DNA from: Actinomycetes bacterium
GTDB lineage: Bacteria; Actinomycetota; Acidimicrobiia; Acidimicrobiales; Ilumatobacteraceae
DNA: 64,000 bases
Direction: 5' to 3'
Assembly (NCBI GenBank): GCA_025358125.1
Contig: JANYKS010000045.1
Location: 1 to 64,000 of the forward strand
The position numbers were made by a program, and so were the translations under genes. Within the stretch, counting starts at the first letter, position 1; each line of letters begins with the position of its first letter. A model generated the notes under the pieces. That model saw only the letters and a program-made list of their open reading frames with translations, was not told the DNA's origin and made no database searches. Positions 8,994 through 17,169 of this stretch are shown in pieces.

Positions 8994-9285
8994 ATGTCGC
9001 TCCTTCGTCAGTGTCCAGAACCTTTCCTGGTGTGATCATGTTGCGCCCGATCGTCGCGTGTGGCATCCGCAACTGCTACGCATTCCCACTTCGGCGATCC
9101 CGTAGATGGATGGTCCCCAACACAACGAATGGCTGACAACGCGAGACACCAATTGCTTGCGGAATCCACCAATCGAGTCAACAGGCCGCCAAGACCCATC
9201 AGCGACCGATCCCGCGTAGAAGCCCGCAACACAACAGTCAGCAAACACGGATGCGGACTGCGTCTCGATCGCCCATCCTGTTCCC
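8994..9285. other. Intergenic region between divergent metal-stress genes
   Basis: About 290 nt separate the minus-strand Cys/His-rich operon from the plus-strand DUF1269 gene. The region must hold both promoters. I see no convincing operator, hairpin or small ORF beyond the AAGGAG site of the minus operon. Confidence 0.5.
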
Positions 9286-9846
9286 ATGCACATGCATCAA
9301 TCGAGTCAGCCCAACATCCCCCAGACATTGGTGGGGATCACGTTCGAGAACGCCTTTCGCGCCCAAGAGTTCCTTGTCGCCGCGAGCGGCCTCGCGGCCG
9401 CTGGAAAATTGAAGCTCAAAGACGCGGTCACTGTGGTCAAGGACGACTTCGGTAAGACCGTCGTTCACGAAACGATCGATCCCACACCAGGGCGCGCGGC
9501 CCTGACGGGAGCCATGTGGGCTGGCCTGTTCGGACTCATTCTCGGTGGACCCGTCGGCTGGATCGCAGGTTTGGCCGTGGGTGCAGGCGCAGGCGCAGCC
9601 ACGGCCAAGGTGATGGACCTCGGCGTTCCCGACGAGTGGGTCAGTTGGTTCAGGGATGCAGTCCAGCCTCGTACCGCGACGGTTGCCCTGCTGGTGGAGG
9701 ACCTCGACCGGAACGCGCTCGTCGCCGAGGCGGCCCGATTCACCGGCGCCGAACTCGTCTACGCCAACCTCGACGACGCAACCATCGAACGGGTCAAGGA
9801 CGCGTTCGCGGGCAAGGTACCGACCAGCAATGACAATCACGAGTGA
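9286..9846 (+). CDS. DUF1269-type membrane-associated protein
   Basis: A 186-residue protein with an N-terminal alpha/beta part (about 10-70), a Gly/Ala-rich hydrophobic double segment in the middle (GAMWAGLFGLILGGPVGWIAG, about 75-105), and a second alpha/beta part containing TATVALLVEDLD. This arrangement is that of DUF1269, whose members are stress- or metal-associated with no known activity. The ATG at 9286 is followed by a second ATG two codons later, and no strong ribosome site is visible. It stands alone on the plus strand upstream of the YHS gene. Confidence 0.75.
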   Translation: MHMHQSSQPNIPQTLVGITFENAFRAQEFLVAASGLAAAGKLKLKDAVTVVKDDFGKTVVHETIDPTPGRAALTGAMWAGLFGLILGGPVGWIAGLAVGAGAGAATAKVMDLGVPDEWVSWFRDAVQPRTATVALLVEDLDRNALVAEAARFTGAELVYANLDDATIERVKDAFAGKVPTSNDNHE

Positions 9847-9984
9847 ACAACCCGCCGCCGAACGCGCAGAGGCGGTGACAGTGACTGCTGCCCGCGAGCA
9901 TGAGGGAACAGCACCCAGATGGGCAGTGTATTAGGGTTCATGTGGTTGCGCTTCGATCCCCGCCGACATACCAAGGAGACGACG

Positions 9985-10128
9985 ATGGCAGTGAAGGACC
10001 CGGTGTGCGGAATGACTCTGGAAGAGGCTGACGCAGCTGCAACGGAGCAGCATCGCGGCACCACCTATTACTTTTGCAGCGCGGACTGCGCCGAAGAATT
10101 CCGTAACGACCCCGAGTCCTACATCTAG
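9985..10128 (+). CDS. YHS-domain small protein (47 aa)
   Basis: The entire protein is one YHS domain: DPVCGM at residues 5-10, then YYFCSADC (Cys31, Cys35) and the closing FRNDPESYI. YHS domains bind metal ions or act as metal chaperones and often accompany copper ATPases. AAGGAG precedes the ATG by the usual distance. The stop is only 4 nt before the GTG start of the NuoA-like gene, so it may be the first gene of the complex I-like operon, which links that module to metal or redox stress. Confidence 0.85.
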   Translation: MAVKDPVCGMTLEEADAAATEQHRGTTYYFCSADCAEEFRNDPESYI

Positions 10129-10132
10129 CGAC

Positions 10133-10492
10133 GTGGTCGCCCTCGCTGCCTTCAGCGTGATCCTCGCGATCCTGGGCTCGTCGATCGCGCTTGTGCTCGC
10201 CGGGCGGTGGGTTGCCGCAAGAGCGGACCTGCCGGCGACGGCGCCCGAGCGGGTACCTTTCTCCGGCGGATTGCCCCCAGAGGTACATGCCTGGAACCGT
10301 TTTCACGCCCGCTATTACGTGATGGCACTGCTGTTCCTCACCTTTGACATGGAGATGGTGTACATGTTCCCGTGGGCAGTGGTCTTTCGCTCCGAGGGCA
10401 CCGTCGCCATCGGGGAGATCTTCGTGTTCATCTCGATCCTCGCCCTCGGCATCCTCTACGCCTGGCGCGAGCGATCCCTCGGCTGGTCGTGA
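10133..10492 (+). CDS. nuoA: NADH-quinone oxidoreductase subunit A-like protein
   Basis: A 119-residue three-helix membrane subunit of a complex I-like machine. The conserved acidic helix region reads LTFDMEMVYMFPWAVVF, equal to the FDxExxFLxPWA signature of NuoA, and the preceding loop contains the family's PFSGG and HARYYV. It starts with GTG. It overlaps the next gene (GTGA) and opens a chain of eight genes in which nearly every stop overlaps or touches the next start. The order A-(B/D fusion)-H-J-K-L-M-N follows the nuo order with C, E, F, G and I missing. Confidence 0.9.
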   Translation: MVALAAFSVILAILGSSIALVLAGRWVAARADLPATAPERVPFSGGLPPEVHAWNRFHARYYVMALLFLTFDMEMVYMFPWAVVFRSEGTVAIGEIFVFISILALGILYAWRERSLGWS

Positions 10493-11796
10493 CCGCTCGG
10501 GCCTCGGCGGGCTGGCTGACCGCAGTGGCCGCTCGCGCCGAGGCTCCGGTGTTCCTCGCCCGTGGCATCGGCACTGCTGATGCCGATGCCCGGCTCCGAG
10601 CGTCGCCCCGGTTGAGGGTCCTCGACAGCCCCCGGGCGGCTGCCGTGCTCGTGGTCGCCGGCTGCGTCCCGACCGAGTTGGCCGAGCCCCTTGCTCGCGT
10701 GCACGATCAGATGGCCCACCCCCGGGCCACGGTGTGGTGGTCCGGCGCTGGTGATTCCGCCCCGCCGGTCGGTTGGTCACATGCGACGATCGTCGGACCG
10801 CGCGACGACATCGAAGCGGCCGTCGTCGCCGCCTATCGCGATGTCATCACAGGTGCTCGTTGCTCGGAGCAAACGTTGCTCCCCGACGTCGATCCGGCAC
10901 CATGGCGGGGCGTCGGCCCCTACGGGCATGGCGGCACTGGCATGACCGGCGGGATCCCATACGGCCGGCCGATGGCCGGCCGGGGCGACGACCGGCGCGA
11001 TGGCCTGACCCTCGATGTCGTTCTGGCTCGAATCGGGCCGTTCTTCGCTCACCTACCCGAGGGACTCGTGCTCGAGGTGACGTTCGCGGGCGACGTCGTC
11101 CACGACCTCACCGTGAAGACCCCGCCAGTGGCGGGTGTCGACGGTCTCGGCGCACGATTGCCCGACGACGCCGTGACCGCCACGATGGCACCCGACCGGG
11201 CGGTACCAGTCGCCGCGATCGAGCTCGCCCGTGCCCGACAGCACCTGCGCTGGCTGGCCCGACTACTCCACCTGTACGGGCTCGACGCGCTCGCCCGGCT
11301 CGTCGCTACCAAGGCGCTGTCGGTCCCTCGTGAACCGCAGGAACTGACCGCGCTCACCCGGCGGCTGGAGCGATGCTGGGCCTTGGGATGGGCTACTCGC
11401 GGCGTCGGCGTCATCGACGGCGTCTCGGCTGCGCTGTGGGGCGGTCCGGTCGCGCGCGCCGCCGGGATCCCTCGCGACGCCCGGGCGAATTCGCCGGTGT
11501 ACGCGACGCTCGGGTTCCAACCCATCGTCCACGCCAACGGCGACAACTGCGATCGGTGGAGGCAGCGCCTCGCAGAGGCTGTCCAGGCGATCGAACTGGC
11601 AGCACGAGCGGGAACCGCTGTCACCGAACCCGGCGAGACGATCGAACCCGCGGCACCACCCCCACCGGCCGATTTCGGCGATCAGCTCGCTGCGCTGCTG
11701 ATCGGCACCGAATGGGGTGATGCGGTCGCGACGATCGCGAGCCTCGACCCCGACGTGAACGCTGCGGGCTATCTCTCGAAAGGGGCAACGGTGTGA
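10489..11796 (+). CDS. NuoB-NuoD-like fusion protein without iron-sulfur ligands
   Basis: A 435-residue soluble protein filling the place of NuoB, NuoC and NuoD. Residues ~40-85 resemble NuoB around its second half (AAAVLVVAGCVPTELAEPL, then RVHDQMAHPRATVWW), but the Cys motifs that hold cluster N2 are absent. Residues ~145-435 resemble the 49-kDa subunit NuoD or hydrogenase-4 large subunits: PYGHGGTGMTGGIPYG, DGLTLDVVLARIGPF, then GGPVARAAGIPRDAR and HANGDNCDRWRQRLAEAVQ. It starts at GTG 10489, overlapping the NuoA stop, and ends overlapping the NuoH start. It is presumably the only peripheral-arm subunit of this module. What donates electrons to it, if anything, is unknown. Confidence 0.75.
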   Translation: MTARASAGWLTAVAARAEAPVFLARGIGTADADARLRASPRLRVLDSPRAAAVLVVAGCVPTELAEPLARVHDQMAHPRATVWWSGAGDSAPPVGWSHATIVGPRDDIEAAVVAAYRDVITGARCSEQTLLPDVDPAPWRGVGPYGHGGTGMTGGIPYGRPMAGRGDDRRDGLTLDVVLARIGPFFAHLPEGLVLEVTFAGDVVHDLTVKTPPVAGVDGLGARLPDDAVTATMAPDRAVPVAAIELARARQHLRWLARLLHLYGLDALARLVATKALSVPREPQELTALTRRLERCWALGWATRGVGVIDGVSAALWGGPVARAAGIPRDARANSPVYATLGFQPIVHANGDNCDRWRQRLAEAVQAIELAARAGTAVTEPGETIEPAAPPPPADFGDQLAALLIGTEWGDAVATIASLDPDVNAAGYLSKGATV

Positions 11797-12719
11797 CAGC
11801 CACCGCCTGGTGGGGAGCCATCGCCGGGGTGGGCTTGGCCATCATCGTCGGCGCCTACCTCGTCGCCGTCGCCGACCGGGCCATTGCCTCCGTCGTCGCC
11901 GGCGAGCCGATGCGTTCCAGCATTCTGGCCGGTCCGGCTCGCTCGGTGGCGCTCGGCCTCGTCCAGAGCCGAACCACCACCGAACGACCCGACGGCGCGG
12001 CGTGGGCGCTGGCCCCGGCGCTGTACCTCGGTCTCGCGGCCGCCGCTCTCGCCGTCGTCCCGTTGTCGGAGACCCTCCTCGCGGCCGACATCGAAAACGG
12101 CCTCGTCCTCTTCGGCGCCGCGCAGGCACTCGCGGTGATTCCGGTCTTCCTGAACGGGTGGTCGCCGAACTCGATCCTGCCGCTGATCGGCGCGTTCCGG
12201 TTCATCGCCCAGGCGCTGTCCTATGAGATGCCAAACCTTCTCGCCCTTCTGTCGGTGAGCGTGCCGGCTTCGTCTCTTTCGATCCATGACATCGTCGCTT
12301 CGCAGCACGGTTTGTGGAACGTCGTTCGCCTTCCGCTCGGGCTGCCCCTGTTCCTGTTTGCAGCTGCAAGCCTCGCGTTCTGGGGTCCGATGAACCTGCC
12401 CGATGGCGCTGACCTCGCTGGCGGCACCCAAGCCGAGACGTCTGGCCTACACCTGGTGGCCTGGCGCGCCGGGCGCGCCGCGATGCTCGTTGCGGCTGCG
12501 GCCATGGGGGCGGCCGCATTTCTCGGCGGCTGGCTCGGCCCGGGTCTGCCGGGGTGGGCGTGGATGGTCGTCAAGACCCTCGTGCTGTTGGTGCTGCTCG
12601 TCGGCAGCCGCCACGTCGCGGCAAGGGTTCGCGCCGAGCGATATGTGGTGATCTCGTGGGCGGTGCTCATCCCACTCGCGCTGCTGAACGTGATGATCGC
12701 CGCGGTGGTGGCGCTGTGA
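11793..12719 (+). CDS. nuoH: NuoH-like membrane subunit
   Basis: A 308-residue membrane protein with about eight helices. It retains NuoH-like signatures: ERPDGAAWALAP in the first loop, GAFRFIAQALSYEMPN around the quinone-access region (NuoH: R..AQ..SYE.P), and LPDGADLAGGTQAETSG, matching the NuoH acidic loop ending in E-(Y)-SG. The SYE motif with its charged pair is intact, suggesting the quinone-facing cavity is preserved. It starts at GTG overlapping the previous stop, and its own stop overlaps the NuoJ start. Confidence 0.88.
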   Translation: MTATAWWGAIAGVGLAIIVGAYLVAVADRAIASVVAGEPMRSSILAGPARSVALGLVQSRTTTERPDGAAWALAPALYLGLAAAALAVVPLSETLLAADIENGLVLFGAAQALAVIPVFLNGWSPNSILPLIGAFRFIAQALSYEMPNLLALLSVSVPASSLSIHDIVASQHGLWNVVRLPLGLPLFLFAAASLAFWGPMNLPDGADLAGGTQAETSGLHLVAWRAGRAAMLVAAAAMGAAAFLGGWLGPGLPGWAWMVVKTLVLLVLLVGSRHVAARVRAERYVVISWAVLIPLALLNVMIAAVVAL

Positions 12720-13387
12720 TCGAAACGCCGCTCGCAGTCGACGTCGCGTTCTGGTTCTTCGGGGTCGCCAGCGTCGTGACCGCGTGGCTCGTCTTTCGCA
12801 CCGATTCGATGGTGCGCGCGTCGTTCTACCTGTTGGCTTCGTTCGTGAACGTCGGCGTCGTGCTGTTGCTGATGCGGGCCGAGTACCTGTCGCTCATCCT
12901 CATTCTGATGATGGCCGGAGAGATGGCGATCATGGCCGTCTTCATGGTCATGTTCATGATGAACCCGGCCGGGCTGAACCCGATGAACATGGTCCATCAG
13001 CACCGGGCCTCGGTCGCCGGTGGCGTGGCGACGTTCGTAGCCCTCGGCGCCGTGGGTGTGTTTGCGCGCTTCCCCGACCGGCCCGCCCGCCCGACCGGAG
13101 TGACCTTCGCTCTCGGTCAGGAATTGCTCGGAGAGTCGATGCTGGTGTTCGAGTCGGCCGGAGCCGCGCTACTCGCCACCATGATCGCAGCGATCGCGCT
13201 GGCCAGCTCCCGGGGCCGTTACGGTCAGGCCGACGACGGGTCGGACGCTCCGGCGTTCGACCCGGACCGGCCGTTCGGCGACGCGCCGCCGAGGCCAGTG
13301 GCGAGCAAGCACGAAGAGCAGGCCGGCAAAGAGGGCGCAGACGACATGCACGACATGCGCAACATGGACCACGAGAGGATGGCGTGA
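12716..13387 (+). CDS. nuoJ: NuoJ-like membrane subunit
   Basis: A 223-residue subunit whose first ~165 residues form five helices. It has the NuoJ pattern VRASFYLLASFVNVGVVLLL and EYLSLILILMMAGEMAIMAVF (NuoJ: AEFLAVVQVLVYAGAIMVLF), although the central Tyr is replaced by Met. The C terminus is a hydrophilic His/Met/Asp-rich tail (MHDMRNMDHERMA), unusual for NuoJ and reminiscent of the metal-binding small proteins nearby. GTG start overlaps the NuoH stop, and the stop overlaps the NuoK start. Confidence 0.85.
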   Translation: MIETPLAVDVAFWFFGVASVVTAWLVFRTDSMVRASFYLLASFVNVGVVLLLMRAEYLSLILILMMAGEMAIMAVFMVMFMMNPAGLNPMNMVHQHRASVAGGVATFVALGAVGVFARFPDRPARPTGVTFALGQELLGESMLVFESAGAALLATMIAAIALASSRGRYGQADDGSDAPAFDPDRPFGDAPPRPVASKHEEQAGKEGADDMHDMRNMDHERMA

Positions 13388-13689
13388 GTCTCCAGGGAGC
13401 ACTGCTCATCGCCGCAGCCCTCTTCGCAGTAGGCCTCTATGGCGTTCTGTCTCAGCAATCGTTCGTGATGATCATGATGGGCTTCGAGCTGATGGTCAAC
13501 GGCTCGTTGATGGCAACGGTTGCGTTGTGGCTCTGGGCGGCCGGCGGCAACCCGAAGGGTCAGGTGCTCGCGATCGTGATCATGACTGCCATGGCCATCG
13601 AAGCCGCCATGGGGTTCGCCCTGGTGACGACCATCTACCGCACCCGCAAGGCCGACATCACCGAGAAGCTCCGGCGACTGAAGCAATGA
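13384..13689 (+). CDS. nuoK: NuoK-like membrane subunit
   Basis: A 101-residue three-helix subunit. The two buried glutamates needed for proton transfer in NuoK are both present: Glu35 in MMGFELMVNGSLM and Glu73 in MTAMAIEAAMGFALV, at almost the same positions as in the E. coli protein (36 and 72). This argues that the membrane arm still moves protons. GTG start overlaps the NuoJ stop; NuoL follows after 7 nt. Confidence 0.9.
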   Translation: MSLQGALLIAAALFAVGLYGVLSQQSFVMIMMGFELMVNGSLMATVALWLWAAGGNPKGQVLAIVIMTAMAIEAAMGFALVTTIYRTRKADITEKLRRLKQ

Positions 13690-13696
13690 GGAGCGC

Positions 13697-15664
13697 ATGA
13701 TCTGGGCCGTCGTTGTGATGCCGTCGGTGGCCGGTGCCGTCCTCTGGTGCGCCGGTCGCCGGATCTCCCGAGCGGTGCTTGCCGCCGGCGCCGTGGCCGT
13801 TCATCTCGCCGCCCTCGCGATCGCCATTTCCGTCGTCGCACGCGAGGCGTCCGGCGCGTTCGGGTGGGGTGCGGGTCTCGAGTTGACGCTCGACGCCACC
13901 GGACTGTCGCGTGTGATGGCCGTGCTCGTGCCGGTCATCGCCGCCCCGGTGGTGGCCTACGCGTGCTTCCACGAGTTCGAGCATGGCCTCGGCCGGCTCG
14001 TGGGCCTGATGACCGCCTTCGTGGGTGCCATGGAACTGCTCGTCCTCGCCGGGGACCTTCTCACCCTGCTGATCGGCTGGGAGCTCGTCGGTGCGCTGTC
14101 GTGGGCACTGATCGGCTTCGAGTGGCGTGACGTGGACAAGGTCCAGTCGGCGGACCAGGCGTTCATTCCGACTCGCTTCGGCGACCTCGGCCTGTTCGTG
14201 GCCGCCGGCGCCGCGTTTGCATCCACCGGCTCGATGCGTTTCGACGCGCTCGGCGGGGTGACCGGGACGAACTTGCACGTGGTCGCGGCCGGCGTGCTCG
14301 TCGCTGCGGTCGCCAAGTCCGGCCAGCTGCCGTTCTCGCCGTGGCTGTTCTCGGCCATGGCCGGGCCGACGCCGGTGTCGGCCCTGCTTCACTCGGCGAC
14401 GATGGTCGCCGCCGGCGCCTACGCGCTCGCCCGCCTCCAACCGGCTCTGGCGGCCGCCACCTGGTTTGGCCCGACCGTGCTCGGCATCGGTCTCGCGACC
14501 GCGCTGGCCGGTGGCGTCGTCGCACTGCTGCAGGACCACGGCAAGCGTGTCCTCGCCGCGTCTACCTCGGCGCAGTACGGCCTCATGTTCGTCGCTATCG
14601 GCGCCGGATACCCGGGCGCGGCCGGCGCGCACCTCGTGACGCAGGCCTTCTTCAAGGCGCTGCTGTTCCTCGCTGTCGGTGTCGCGATGCAGGCGGCGGG
14701 CACCGGCGACATCACCCGAATGCGCCTCGCCCCGGCGCTTCCAGCGCTCGCCGCAGCTGCTCTCGCCGGGTCGCTCGCCCTCGCAGCGGTGCCGCCTCTC
14801 GGTGGTGCGTGGACGAAGGGTGCGATCCTCGCAGCAGCGGAGGACAAGGGCATCGCGCTGGCGCTCGGCGTCGCGGCCGCAGGAGGTTTGAGCGCCGCCT
14901 ACGCCACCCGGCTGCACATCCTCGCCTTCGGGCGCCGGGGCCGCTCGAAGGCACCACCACCGACACTCGTCGAAATTGTCGCCGTCGGGGTGCTCGCTCT
15001 TGGCACAGTGGCACTGAGCCTGTTGTGGCTTCCCGGCAGCGCAGCGCGGGTCGAGGCGATCACGGCGGGACGGGTCGGCGAGGAGTCCGTCGGCCTCGCA
15101 ACCATCGGAATCATGTTCGTCGTCGCCGGCTACCTGGCGGGGCGCACCCTCGCGAGACGGCGCCTCGCAGTCCCCGCCGTCCTCGTCGACTGGCTCGGGA
15201 TCCCCGCCGCCACTCGACGCCTCGTGGTCGACCCTGCGCTCGCCACCGCTCGCGTCCTCGCCGCCTTCGACGTGCGGATCGTCGACGCCGGCGTCCGCGC
15301 CGCCACCTGGTTCGGGGGCGCCTTCAGTCGCCTGCTCGCTCGGCGCGACAGCCTCTCGGTTGACGCAGTCGTCGAGTCGATCGGACGCGCAGGGGTCCGG
15401 GTGGCGCGGCGGTGGACCCGGGGCGACGACCGCGTCATCGACGGAGCAGTCGAATCGATCGGACGCGTAGGAATTCGGGTCGCGCGTCGGTGGACTTCGG
15501 CCGACGACCGCGTCCTCGACGGCGCAGTCGAGGGTGTCGCCGTCGGCGTGGCCGCCGCCGGCCGTGTCGCCCGGCGTTCCCAGACGGGGATGGTCCACCA
15601 CTATTTGCTCGTCATCGCCGCCGGCATCGCCGTCCTGGCCCTACTCGCGAGCGCCGGGAGGTAG
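13697..15664 (+). CDS. nuoL: NuoL-like antiporter subunit with repeated C-terminal helix
   Basis: A 655-residue proton-antiporter-like subunit. The key charged residues of the channel are retained, seen in IGWELVGALSWALIGFEW (TM5 Glu) and AVAKSGQLPFSPWL followed by TPVSALLHSATMV (TM7 Lys). After about residue 480 the protein is not the usual long lateral helix. Instead there is a region of amphipathic repeats, two 26-residue copies starting at 15371 and 15449 plus a partial third at 15527, followed by a final helix. GAGGAG precedes the ATG. The next gene begins 3 nt after the stop. Confidence 0.9.
   Translation: MIWAVVVMPSVAGAVLWCAGRRISRAVLAAGAVAVHLAALAIAISVVAREASGAFGWGAGLELTLDATGLSRVMAVLVPVIAAPVVAYACFHEFEHGLGRLVGLMTAFVGAMELLVLAGDLLTLLIGWELVGALSWALIGFEWRDVDKVQSADQAFIPTRFGDLGLFVAAGAAFASTGSMRFDALGGVTGTNLHVVAAGVLVAAVAKSGQLPFSPWLFSAMAGPTPVSALLHSATMVAAGAYALARLQPALAAATWFGPTVLGIGLATALAGGVVALLQDHGKRVLAASTSAQYGLMFVAIGAGYPGAAGAHLVTQAFFKALLFLAVGVAMQAAGTGDITRMRLAPALPALAAAALAGSLALAAVPPLGGAWTKGAILAAAEDKGIALALGVAAAGGLSAAYATRLHILAFGRRGRSKAPPPTLVEIVAVGVLALGTVALSLLWLPGSAARVEAITAGRVGEESVGLATIGIMFVVAGYLAGRTLARRRLAVPAVLVDWLGIPAATRRLVVDPALATARVLAAFDVRIVDAGVRAATWFGGAFSRLLARRDSLSVDAVVESIGRAGVRVARRWTRGDDRVIDGAVESIGRVGIRVARRWTSADDRVLDGAVEGVAVGVAAAGRVARRSQTGMVHHYLLVIAAGIAVLALLASAGR
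15371..15526 (+). repeat. 78-bp tandem repeat inside the NuoL-like gene
   Basis: Two adjacent 78-bp units (starts 15371 and 15449) encode 26-residue copies sharing ESIGR(A/V)G(V/I)RVARRW and DDRV(I/L)DGAV; a third partial copy begins at 15527. Weaker upstream likenesses (VDPALATARVLAAFDVRIVD) suggest older copies of the same amphipathic segment. Confidence 0.85.
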
Positions 15665-15666
15665 CC

Positions 15667-17169
15667 GTGCTCACTGCCGCAATCTTCGTCCCGTTGGCCG
15701 GGGCCCTCGTCATGCTGTCGCTGCGGTCTTTGGACGAGAGGCGGCTGCGCGCCGTGGCCACGGTGATCGCGTCGGTGCCGCTCGTGCTCGCGGTGGTGGC
15801 GTGGCTGCGGTTCGACACCGCCATTGGCGGGTTCCAACTGGTCGAGTCGGCCCCGTGGATCCCGTCCCTGGGCGTCACCTACAAGATCGGTCTCGATGGG
15901 CTGTCCTTGCCACTCGTCGCGCTGACCGCGCTGTTGTTCCCGGTGTCGATCGCCTACCCGACCGACGGTAAGGGACGGCTGCGCGAGTACCTGGCCTGGT
16001 TCCTGTTCCTCGAATCGGTGTCGCTCGGCGTGTTCCTCGCCCTCGATCTGTTCCTGTTCTATGTTTTCTTCGACCTGAGCCTCGTCGGCATGTACTTCCT
16101 CATCGGCCAGTGGGGCCACGGCGAGGCCAGACGCTCGGCGCTCAAATTCTTCATCTACACACTCAGCGGCACGTTGCTGGTGCTGCTAGGGATTTTCGGG
16201 CTCTACCTCGCAATGTCGCCACGGACCTTCGACATGGTCGAGATCATCCGCCAGCAACCGTTGGCCGGCAACGCCCTTGCTGGCGGCCTCGTCTTCCTCG
16301 CATTCGTGATCGGATTCGGCATCAAGACCCCGATCGTGCCCTTTCACACGTGGCTGCCCCCGGCCCACGTCGACGCGCCCGGGCCGGCGTCAGCGATCCT
16401 CGCCGGTGTCCTTTTGAAGATGGGCACCTACGCGTTCATCCGCATCGTGCTCTCGATGCTGCCCGAGGCCTTCGACCGCTACGCGCTGTGGGTCGGCATC
16501 GTCGCCGTCGTCAGCATCGTCTACGGTGCATTCGTTGCACTCGGGCAGACGAACCTGAAGCGGCGCATCGCCTACACCAGCGTCAACCACATGGGCTACG
16601 TCATCCTCGGCATCGCCGCCGCCGCCGCCATCGGTCAGGGTGGGGAAGCCGCCCGCCGGCTGGCCCTCACCGGCGCAACGGTGGAGATGGTCGCCCACGG
16701 ACTCATCACCGGGGGTCTGTTCCTGCTCAGCGGCTCGGTGTGGAACCGGGGCAAGGAGTACGACCTCGACTCCTACGGCGGGCTCGCTGAACGGGCGCCG
16801 ACCATGGCCGGCATCACCATCCTGTTGGCATTCGCCAGCCTCGGGCTCCCCGGGCTCGCCGGGTTCGTCGCCGAGTTCCAGATCTTCGTCGGTGCCTTCG
16901 ACGCGTTCCCGTGGCTCGCCGGCATCGGCCTCCTCGGAATCCTGGTCACCGCGGCGCTGTTCCTTCAGATGGTCCAGAAGTTGTTCTTCGGCGCACTGCC
17001 GGATCGTTGGGGCACCTGGAAAGATCTCAGCCCCGTCGAACTCGCCAGCTTGGTCCCGCTCGCTGCGTTGGTCGTCGTGATCGGCGTCGCGCCTGCGTGG
17101 TTGCTCGACGTCATCGGCAGTGCATCGAAGTACATCCTCGCCGCCGCCGAGGCGGCCGTTCGTCGATGA
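15667..17169 (+). CDS. nuoM: NuoM-like antiporter subunit
   Basis: A 500-residue antiporter-like membrane subunit with about fourteen helices. It keeps GLDGLSLPLVALTALL, FGIKTPIVPFHTWLPPAHVDAPGPASAILAGVLLKMGTY, split here as two family signatures, and QTNLKRRIAYTSVNHMGYV. At the TM5 position, where NuoM normally has a channel Glu (FWE.MLVPMYFLI), this protein reads FFDLSLVGMYFLI, so Asp replaces Glu. GTG start lies 3 nt after the NuoL stop, and the stop overlaps the NuoN start (ATGA). Confidence 0.92.
   Translation: MLTAAIFVPLAGALVMLSLRSLDERRLRAVATVIASVPLVLAVVAWLRFDTAIGGFQLVESAPWIPSLGVTYKIGLDGLSLPLVALTALLFPVSIAYPTDGKGRLREYLAWFLFLESVSLGVFLALDLFLFYVFFDLSLVGMYFLIGQWGHGEARRSALKFFIYTLSGTLLVLLGIFGLYLAMSPRTFDMVEIIRQQPLAGNALAGGLVFLAFVIGFGIKTPIVPFHTWLPPAHVDAPGPASAILAGVLLKMGTYAFIRIVLSMLPEAFDRYALWVGIVAVVSIVYGAFVALGQTNLKRRIAYTSVNHMGYVILGIAAAAAIGQGGEAARRLALTGATVEMVAHGLITGGLFLLSGSVWNRGKEYDLDSYGGLAERAPTMAGITILLAFASLGLPGLAGFVAEFQIFVGAFDAFPWLAGIGLLGILVTAALFLQMVQKLFFGALPDRWGTWKDLSPVELASLVPLAALVVVIGVAPAWLLDVIGSASKYILAAAEAAVRR

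Noticed and set aside
13658-15601. Long minus-strand open frame opposite the NuoL-like gene
   Set aside because: It is Arg/Glu/His-rich, without hydrophobic core or family motifs, and is the shadow of a GC-rich gene whose plus-strand product is clearly NuoL.
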